From Butyriboletus loyo (taxonomy: Eukaryota; Basidiomycota; Agaricomycetes; Boletales; Boletaceae), in the NCBI GenBank assembly GCA_038093515.1, contig JBBPSI010000049.1, positions 1 to 64,000 of the forward strand: a stretch of 64,000 nt of DNA. The letters run 5' to 3'. The position numbers were made by a program, and so were the translations under genes. Each line of letters begins with the position of its first letter. Positions within the stretch are counted from its first letter, which is position 1. Below are positions 56,401 to 64,000 of this stretch, in pieces. The notes under the pieces were generated by a model that worked only from the letters and a program-made list of their open reading frames with translations, was not told the DNA's origin and did not search any database.

Positions 56401-59400
56401 TGGGCTCACGTGAGCTAATGACCTGTTATTTACCCACTCCAATATCGTTAACTTTTCCGTGTCTCAGCATGAGAAGATTTGTGTCATTGATCAAACTATT
56501 GCATTCATGGGCGGGATAGATCTTTGCTTCGGAAGGTTTGTGATATCATTATTCATACTACAGAACACATTTAATTGCCTCTAGATGGGACACCCCGCAA
56601 CATGTTCTCATTGACGACCCAGAACTATCGCTAGATGAAACAGAAATATGGCCAGGTCTGTTTCTGATGAGCTCATGCCGGTAGGTCTGTGCTCACTGCT
56701 TCCATGGATGCACCAGGAAAGGACTACAGTAATCCGAGGGTCTTGGATTTCCACACTCTTCACAAACCTGAAGAGGACATGTACGACCGCTCCAAAGTTC
56801 CGAGGATGCCTTGGTGTGTATTTACAAAAATGGGGATTGAAGAAGCTAACTCCGTATAGGCACGATGTTGGGGTGCAAGTCATCGGTCAACCGGCTCGCG
56901 ATCTGGCTCGGCATTTCACAGAGAGGTACGCCAGACGCAAATTAACACGTTTAACTGTTGATGGATATTACTAGATGGAATTGGTTGCTCCGTATCAAGG
57001 TATGGCATATTTCTGCATTTGAGATATCTGATCACGAAATCGCCATTTGTATAGAACCATACAAGGCTTATGCCATTTTTATTGCCTCCGCCAGAATTTA
57101 AACCTGGAGAGTTGGAGACCATGGGTCTCACAGGAACTTGCGAGATGCAAATTTGTCGCTCGGCTGGATCGTGGTCGCTTGGCACACCAAATCGGACTGA
57201 ACACTCTATCCAAGACGCATACATAGCAGGTAAGTCCTCCTGGTACGTCTGCAGGTACCGGTCCTGATCCGAAGCAGCGATTGATAAGTCGGAGCATTTT
57301 GTGTACATTGAGAACCAGTTCTTTATCTCTTCGTAAGCACGCGAAATTATAGAGCTGAGAGCAGAGTTTATTTCCAACTCGAAGGACTGTCATCAACGAC
57401 GTGAAGATCGAGAATGGAATTGGAGATGCTCTTGTTAGACGGATCATTCGCGCGAAACGAGAGGACAGGCCATGGAAGTGTTGCATTGTCATACCACTAT
57501 CCCCTGGGTTCCCATTTCCGGTAGACCACACCGATGCTAGTGCGGTGTGTATGCCTTGTTCCTGGTAAAATCTCAAATTAAAGGCAGTAATTTGACAGAT
57601 ACGAATCATACTTGATTGCCAAAACCGTACTCTCTTTCGAGGTGAAAACTCGATTTATGGGCGACTGCGGGCAGAAGAAATTGAAGTAAGCTCAACTTCC
57701 TTGATCCCACCTCTCATTCTAACCTCCACCAGCCTGAGGATTATATTCGCGTCTTCTCCTTGCGAAATTGGGGAAAGATGCGTGATGGGGTCTTGACTAC
57801 TGAGATTGTAAGCTACCCAATGCTGAATGTGTTTCTGTGGGTTAACGACGGTTTCAGGTGTACATTCATGGCAAGATCTGCGTCGTTGATGACAGGCTCG
57901 CGATCATTGGAAGTGCGAATATCAACGAGCGATCCCAACGGGGTGATCGAGATTCTGAAGTAGCCGCTGTCATCCAAGACACTGACATGATCGAAGGGTA
58001 GGTCATGGTGAACCTTTTTTCTTGCTGACCTCTCGGCTGATCTGCTTGGGTGCAGAACGATGGCAGGCATTCCTTTCGAAGTGGGGCGATTTGCACACAC
58101 GCTTCGGGTTCGGTTGATGCAAGAGCATGTTGGAATTGACGTCGATGCCCTGACTGACGAAGACTACGGATCACGTGAAGAAATGTCACACCACGAACGA
58201 GCTCATGAACAATGGGACCCGTATCCTGAACAGGGGTCGCCGGGTCCTCAAGTTACGGAGCTAGCACATGAGCGACCACTTTACGACGCATTGCATATGG
58301 CGGCGCGTGGAATTAAACAAGGTATATGATTTTTCTACTCGTCATCACTGTTGCGCTGACCTGACTCTCAAGGTGCTCATGCTCGACAGCATGCTGTCAC
58401 TGAAACGCTGTCAAAAGCGTTCCATTCACCTGTGGCTGGTGGCGAGATGCGCGACCCTGGTTCAAAGAGAGAGAGATCATCGGTTCAGGATGGTCACGTG
58501 CTCTGCCCTCTCGACGAAGAGCAGCCCGTCGGGTTCACTGGCGCGGCAGTACCCATGATAGAGGCTAAAGCCCTTGACCGTCCACCGCCGGCTCTGGAAA
58601 TCGGGGAGCCACCCAGCGCTGACCAACCGAGTGCGCGTGAAGATCAAAAGTCTGAGTTGAACACTGATATCCTATTCGATGCTCACGCTGCTGGCTGGGA
58701 AGTGGTGGACGGGACCCGAACTGCCTACGAGTCCCCGCACTCTCCATCGGATCACAGCGATCTGACTGAGGACAAGAGTACGACATACGAGCAGTCTAAG
58801 TGGAGAAAGCAGAGACAACTTCGTGAAGCCAAGGGCAAGCATTCGGTTCCGATAGTGGCACCGCACGTCCATCCTGATGATTTCGAGGATCCGATCTCGG
58901 ATGAGTTTTGGAACCGTGTCTGGGTTGCATGTGCCGAACACAACGTCAGTACTTGCTTGTTTGGTCTCCTTACGTATCTTGGCTTACTGGCTCTCGCAGA
59001 CGGGAATATACCGCAAGGTATTCCATGTGATTCCGGACGATACGGTGACTACCTGGAAAGAATACAAGCATTTTGTTGCTTACCATGAGCAGTTTATGAA
59101 GACAGTGAGTTTCTGGTTGTGGCTTAGTGCGAGTTTGATCTCTTATGCTCTGTCAGACTAAGACTGGTTCCTCTCCAATTCCGTCATCACCGAGCAGTGA
59201 TCCTGGGGAGAACGAAACCAATCCTCAGGGCGAAAGCGTTGAAGAGTTCCATGACCAAGACGGAAAGGACAGCGAAAGGTCGTTGCCCGCGACCATGCCC
59301 AAATCACAGCACACGCTGGAGAAGGAACTAGGAAGAGGGAAGAGTGTCCGAGGACCTCAGCCGTTCGATAAGGGGGAATGGGGAGAAACGGAGAACTTGT

Positions 59401-59624
59401 TGAAACACGTACGCGGTCATTTAGGTAAAACAGCCAACTTTTGTTGCTTTTCTCATCTGAAATGTGACCCCCAGTTTCACATCCGACACACTTTCTGGAG
59501 GGCGAAGATGACGGCGAAAACTTTTTATTCAATGCAGACAGGTGAGTGTGGTTCGTGGACTCGTGCAAAGCATTTCTGAATACGTGCATGACTCAGGCTT
59601 ATGCCACTCCCGATTTACAATTGA
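53468..59624 (+). CDS. PLD1: Phospholipase D1 (PX-PH-HKD)
   Basis: Hydrolyses phosphatidylcholine to phosphatidic acid for vesicle traffic and signalling. A disordered N-terminus (from ATG 53468 via a GC-AG intron) is followed by a PX domain ([32 protein letters not shown]), a PH domain ([29 protein letters not shown] spliced segment, then [19 protein letters not shown]), [20 protein letters not shown], the first [34 protein letters not shown] segment, and the second [23 protein letters not shown] with [14 protein letters not shown]. The C-terminal end reads [19 protein letters not shown], then LMPLPIYN, stop at 59622-59624. About 18-20 introns, roughly 1,700 residues. Both HxKxxxxD motifs are intact. 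Confidence 0.9.
53479..53556 (+). other. Probable GC-AG intron after the PLD1 start
   Basis: Donor CCAG|GCAAGT (best GC-donor consensus), acceptor CCCTAG, 78 nt. It joins MTT to [18 protein letters not shown] and supplies an ATG for the long N-terminal frame, which otherwise has no in-frame ATG for about 130 codons. Confidence 0.55.
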
Positions 59625-59797
59625 GCATAGTCTCGCTCGTATGATAGGATATGCACGCATGGCTCTTTATTCTGCACCGAAAGGGCATTCATTATAAATT
59701 TATCAGTCATAATAAGCTTTCTTCATTGCTTTGTTCGTTCTCGTTCACTCTTCACAGTAAATATCGAATATCAGTTTATCTGGATGTCGGAACGTCA

Positions 59798-60244
59798 TTA
59801 GCGGGAAACAAGCACTGCTGGTAGGACAGGCGACCGACCTTGGATGTAAGGCGCCGTATATTCCTGGTAGTCCAGGTGTGCCTTGTGAGGTGAGTAGCTC
59901 TTTCTCAACGCATCTTCATTATCGAAGATGAAAATGACACCTAGATCATGTCGGTCCATGATGAGACGTTCGGAATCAGAAGAAGGAAGAAGGTACACCG
60001 AACCTTCGTCAAAGTCGTGATCCATGGGATGCTTGATCTTCGAACCGGCCTTGACACCACTAATGGCGGGTATCAGCAAAGGCAACGCGTGCAGGCTCTT
60101 CCTGACTTTTTCGGCGTCAGCGGGCGTGATGCCTTGTTTGAACTTGAGCAGGACTGTTTTACAAGGCGTTGAAAGTAGAGGGTTTTAGTGCTCCAGGGAA
60201 ACTGTGGACGGTTCGTGCGACGCACCGACGTGGTGAATGGGCAT
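59798..60244 (-). CDS. Dabb (stress-responsive A/B barrel) domain protein
   Basis: Small ferredoxin-like A/B-barrel protein. The start at 60244 (MPIHHV) is followed by a GTGCGT..CAG intron; splicing yields VVLLKFKQGITPADAEKVRK, then SLHALPLLIPAISGVKAGSK. The second half gives HDLGVIFIFDNEDALRKSYS, then PHKAHLDYQEYTAPYIQG, and stop at 59798. The pattern VLLKFK..T......(L)..IPGI..G followed by YS.HKAH..Y matches the Dabb fold (dimeric A/B barrel). About 125 residues. No substrate can be assigned. It converges on PLD1 with 173 bases between stops. Confidence 0.78.
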
Positions 60245-60642
60245 GGTGGTGGAAGGATCCAAGGCGGACGCCGGACTTGGCAGGCCTGAGAGCGTTCTTG
60301 TCCGAAGATGATCAGGCCCGCAGTCACTAGTGGTATTTTGAGGACCGGAGCATTGAATCAATGCGGCAGGCTATAGCGTTTAGCAGCATTATAGCCGACG
60401 AGCACTATCGCGCAGCGGTTCAACGATTGCCCCAAAGTACACGTAAAACACTCACCACGCTTGGATCAGGCATGGAGTCAGGGGTTATTTTTTCCCGATT
60501 TAACGAATTTGTGAAACATTGCGTATTGCAATAAAGATAACAGTAAGAGCTAGTGAACAGCGAGAATACACTATTTGACGAACAGAATCTAGTATAGGGG
60601 ATAGCGCGGAGTCCATCATCAAAGCCTGATTCGAGGGAGGTT
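60245..60642. other. Intergenic, upstream of the Dabb gene
   Basis: About 400 bases, AT-rich near 60480-60600; no coding signal. Dabb promoter and palmitoyltransferase 3' end. Confidence 0.5.
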
Positions 60643-62091
60643 TCATGCTTCCTTGTCGATAGCGGCAAGGCGCTCTGCAAGCCTTGACAGCATCTCCTCG
60701 CCACGGGGGTTACGAGGGAAGGATCGCCCATCCCCTTTGCTGCAAAGCACACCGTGGTCAGCAAAAACAAATTCACATCGTAAATGGTAGCTATATTAGC
60801 TGAATGTGATATCTCACCTAGCACCACCGTATAGCACATGGTATGCCCAACCGCGTGGTTTGTTCCACCCAAATACCTGTGCCCAGTTCTTCCGCCACCC
60901 AATATCATATAGCTTCACTGAACTGTGAGCGTCTCGTACAAGAGACCTTTGCTTGTATGAGAGCTCATGTTCCATAGGAGGATCCGAGAGGCGAAGTGAC
61001 GTAGGGAGTGGTGGTAAATGTCGAAGGATCAGGAACGGCGAGAGACTTTCTAGAGTTGTTTGATTCGTGCTGTTTGCGGTTAAGACAACTTGCGAGTTTA
61101 CATGGATGAGTGGACACTTACGAGATGAGGTATATATGATATATTGTGAAGGAACCAACGACAAGAGCAAAGATGAGACCAGTGGCAGTCAAGAGAAGTT
61201 CATGAACAGGCGTAGCATTATCCTTGTTGAAAAGTTAGTAATTTTTCGAAGCGCAAACCTGCGACCACGCATGCTCACCGGCACGGAGGTCGAGTTGTGA
61301 AGTGACCACCAAAATGCACGCGCAGAGACGATGCAGATGTAGGTTGAGAGGAAGGTGATGCAGGATATGAAGTGGAAAAATGCAGGATATGTTCTATGGC
61401 CCTAGAGAAAGATCGGTAAGGGCAATTTCGTCTAACGTGGAAGTAGACCTACCACACACTTGCTTCCAAGCCACGGACAGTGATGGTCTGATCGGTCAGC
61501 ACGCGTGACAGCACATTCAGGAAATCAGAACCTACCCATCTTTAACACGCAACGTCCACAAAGATTACAATGGTGTGTGCGCTCTGGCTTCGGTCCCCAG
61601 CATTTGCGACACCATTTGAGAGGGGTTAACTCGTCGTCAAAGTCAGGGGTAGCCATGAGAGCCTCTCGCAAACCCAGATCATCCCTGCCAGCCTCACTCT
61701 CTCCCTCTAAAACTCCTTTGGGAAGAGTGACAGGTCCGGGGTCACGAACCACGCAAACAATGAGGGAACAAAACGCAAGGAATGTAAGGGAATATGAAAC
61801 AAGTAAATGGACAAGAAAACTGGAGCCGGAATGAAGTGTGCGGAGGTAATGATTGACGAGAACGAGTAGCCAAGATGGGTGCGGAGCTATCATCAAAGCA
61901 ACCAGTACTATTAAAGCGAGTCGCGTTGAGGATCATTACATGTTAGTCCGAGCCTGTCATTTGGTGAATTGACGCTCACAACAGAGGGGGAGTTGGTGAA
62001 ACCATCTTTTCGGTAGTTCGTCTGGTTCATCGTCTAAGCTATGAGGGTCCGGTCTTGTGGACGCGGAAAAATCGAAGGAGAGTAGTGGCAT
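60643..62091 (-). CDS. DHHC palmitoyltransferase
   Basis: Membrane S-acyltransferase that attaches palmitate to cysteines of target proteins. The probable start at 62091 reads MPLLSFDFSASTRPDPHSLD; an exon with WLLVLVNHYLRTLHSGSSF, then FLVHLLVSYSLTFLAFCSLI (membrane helices) leads to RDPGPVTLPKGVLEGE. The cysteine-rich domain is CRKCWGPKPERTHHCNLC, then GRCVLKM, then DHHCPWLGSKCVGHRTYPAF, the Asp codon being split by an intron at about 61473-61530. Next comes FHFISCITFLSTYICIVSAR. After further exons the C-terminus gives LYDIGWRKNWAQVFGW and a tail ending AERLAAIDKEA, stop at 60643-60645. The TTxE/DPG elements and DHHC are intact. Target unknown; start moderately certain. Confidence 0.86.
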
Positions 62092-62605
62092 TGGGTATCG
62101 TGGTGAAGGTGAGAAATATTTGAGCTCATCGGAACTGACATCTGGTCGGTAGCAGTAGCACTTTCAAGTTCACTTGCTAGTAGCGTTCGCATGTCGAAAG
62201 CTGGCAAAGGCCATCGCGTGGCCACGCAACCACTTGGCAAAGCCTCAAAACTACCGCCATGTACCGCAAAGGCGAGCCGCATCCTTCTCACACTTGCCAA
62301 CCTCCTTGACATCGCTTGACCTGTTGACCTTCGTCCCTGATGAACTGAATTTAACGAACCGAACCCCTACGTTTCTCCAGAGAATGTACTATCTTGATAG
62401 GGCCCACGTGAAGCCTCTTTGCCGGATATACGACACTACACGTGTAGTCTGCCGAAACACATCACCGCACTACAATCTTGCGGTCCGGACTCCCCCTCAC
62501 TGTACCCGGTGACCACCCCGTCTTCCCCATTGAATAGGCGTACGACGTCGCAGCGGAGTATTACTCCCACTGCATGATTTCTCAGAGCTCTTTCCCACAG
62601 ACACC
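62092..62605. promoter_or_regulatory. Shared upstream region of palmitoyltransferase and sugar transporter
   Basis: 514 bases between divergent starts. It should hold both promoters. Open frames inside (for example minus 62034-62312) overlap the first palmitoyltransferase exon in another frame. Confidence 0.4.
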
Positions 62606-64000
62606 ATGCTTTCAGCCGCTCTTAAAATTTACCTGATTGCGTTACACACCTCTCTAGCTGGTATGCTATGGGGGCTTGACACTGGTGGGTTCCAGAAGTG
62701 TTTATGTACGGGCCTCTTGACAATTCTGGTCGAAAGGTTCCATCGGTCCTCTGACGCAAATGCCACAATTTAGCAACTCCATAGGGCACATTTCATCCGG
62801 TCAACTGGGGATTTATGTCGCCTGTATCCTGCTTTCAGCCTCGATTTCCTCTCTGTGCAGTGGCCACGTCGCTGATGTCATCTCTCGCAAGTATGGCATT
62901 CTCACTGGTGGACTAATAGTCGCCATTGGAACAATTATATCCGCCTCTGCAAATAATTTCCCTGCATTGATCTGTGCTCGTCTAATAACAGGCATTGGAC
63001 AAGGCCAGTCCATTTCAGTGGTGACGATTTATCTGTGCGAGATCGCTCCCCAAAACATTCGTGGTACCGTGGCAACTATGCTGCAGCTCCTCATCACGAT
63101 AGGCATCGCTGCTGGGTACTTCATAGCCTACGGGTCGTCGAGACTGGACAGTAGCCTAGCTTGGCGCATTCCATTCCTCGTCGAAGCCTGTGTAGCCACG
63201 ATGCTAGCGATTGGAATGGCATTCATGCCATTCTCTCCTCGGTGGCTGGTGCAACATGGCCGGTTTCAGGAAGCTCGCGAAGTCTTGTCAAGACTCCGTC
63301 GGACCGAAAACGTCGAAGAAGAGTTACATGGTATCAAAGGGTCTCTGGAAGAGGAGGGCACGCAGCAAGCCACTTTCTCGCAAGTCTTCTCGAAACGGTA
63401 CATCAGAAGGAGTTTACTTGGAATATTCTTGATGGGATTTCAAATGCTCTGCGGTGTACGTGTTCCATTTTGCCATATTCAGCGCAATTCCATCCTCGCT
63501 GATGTCTTCTGTTTGGACTAGATTGATGCTGTGCTATACTATGCTCCTATTATCTTCACACAAGCCGGCTTCTCATCGCAACGTGCATCATTCCTTGCCT
63601 CTGGTATTTCGGGAATTATAAACCTAGTGTTCACCATTCCAGCTCAGCTGTGTGTGGATAAGTGGGGACGGAAGTTCCCATTGATAGGGGGAGGAATCGC
63701 CATCGCTAGTTGTTTTTTGGCAATCGGCAGCATATATGCAGTTCACGGTGGCAAGGCGAATGGAGGGGTCTACCTCAACGGTAAATCCTCTCAGTGGGCT
63801 GTCATCATCCTAATCTACATGTTCATCGCCAACTTCGCGTGGTCATGGGCTGTGGTGAGTACCCAGGGATATTCTGTTCTGACGCACGAGACTCGACTTG
63901 CTCTTAAACAAGGTCATAAAAATATATGCGTGCGAGATAGTTCCTACACGCCTGCGTGCGAAGGCATGTGCATTCCAGCAAGTAAGCTGTCGTTCCTGCC
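62606..64000 (+). CDS. MFS sugar transporter, 3' end outside window
   Basis: Proton-coupled or facilitative hexose transporter of the major facilitator superfamily. The start at 62606 reads MLSAALKIYLIALHTSLAGM, then LWGLDTG at an intron, then SIGPLTQMPQFSNSIGHISS. Sugar-transporter signatures follow: GHVADVISRKYGILTGGLIV (loop 2), CARLITGIGQGQSISVVTIY, LCEIAPQNIRGTVATMLQLL, PFSPRWLVQHGRFQEAREVL, IDAVLYYAPIIFTQAGFS and CVDKWGRKFPLIGGG, then YACEIVPTRLRAKACAFQQ close to the edge. Introns have GT-AG ends. At least nine helices are inside the window; the last helices and the C-terminus are missing because the window stops. Substrate cannot be told. Confidence 0.9.

Overview
The window reads as nuclear DNA of a basidiomycete fungus, most likely an Agaricomycete. 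Genes lie on both strands and are cut by many short introns, mostly about 48-80 nt. The gene content is fungal, and the DUF6534 membrane proteins, the GH35 beta-galactosidase style and the aryl-alcohol dehydrogenases are typical of mushroom-forming lineages. Species cannot be fixed from the sequence alone. Exon boundaries below were placed by eye from reading frame, family similarity and splice motifs, so most genes are given as outer limits.

Layout, left to right. 1-2.5 kb: C-terminal part of an Nha1-type Na+/H+ antiporter (+). 2.9-4.3 kb: a decayed FAD-dependent amine-oxidase-like gene (-). 4.5-8.8 kb: a GH35 beta-galactosidase with an N-terminal membrane anchor (-). 9.9-22.5 kb: a tandem segmental duplication, each unit carrying a DUF6534 membrane-protein gene and a YEATS-domain gene (all -). 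Both DUF6534 copies look usable. The YEATS gene is complete only in the second unit; in the first it is truncated and broken. 22.9-30.3 kb, all minus: mitochondrial ADP/ATP carrier, aryl-alcohol dehydrogenase (aldo-keto reductase), A1 aspartic protease and an acyl-CoA thioesterase-like protein. 30.8-35.4 kb: a Ser/Thr kinase with a very long disordered tail (+). 36.1-43.0 kb: the nuclear pore basket protein TPR/Mlp1 (-). 43.3-45.2 kb: MOB2 and phosphopantothenoylcysteine decarboxylase (+). 45.4-47.5 kb: mitochondrial methionyl-tRNA synthetase (-). 47.8-49.4 kb: a dead paralogue of the aryl-alcohol dehydrogenase (-). 49.9-52.9 kb: flap endonuclease FEN1 and a DUF3605 protein (+). 53.5-59.6 kb: phospholipase D1 (+). 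59.8-62.1 kb: a Dabb (A/B-barrel) protein and a DHHC palmitoyltransferase (-). 62.6 kb to the end: an MFS sugar transporter, cut by the window edge (+).

Most of the window is housekeeping content (nuclear pore, DNA replication, tRNA charging, CoA synthesis, lipid signalling, mitochondrial nucleotide exchange) with an accessory block at 2.9-22.5 kb holding duplications and pseudogenes. The clearest unusual signals are six introns that only keep the reading frame if they start with GC instead of GT (three in one carrier gene, one splitting the catalytic tyrosine codon of an aldo-keto reductase), the DUF6534-YEATS duplication with uneven decay, and the dead aldo-keto reductase copy whose matching intron has lost both splice sites. 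I saw no transposon, CRISPR array, tRNA or rRNA, and no cluster that I could call a new system.
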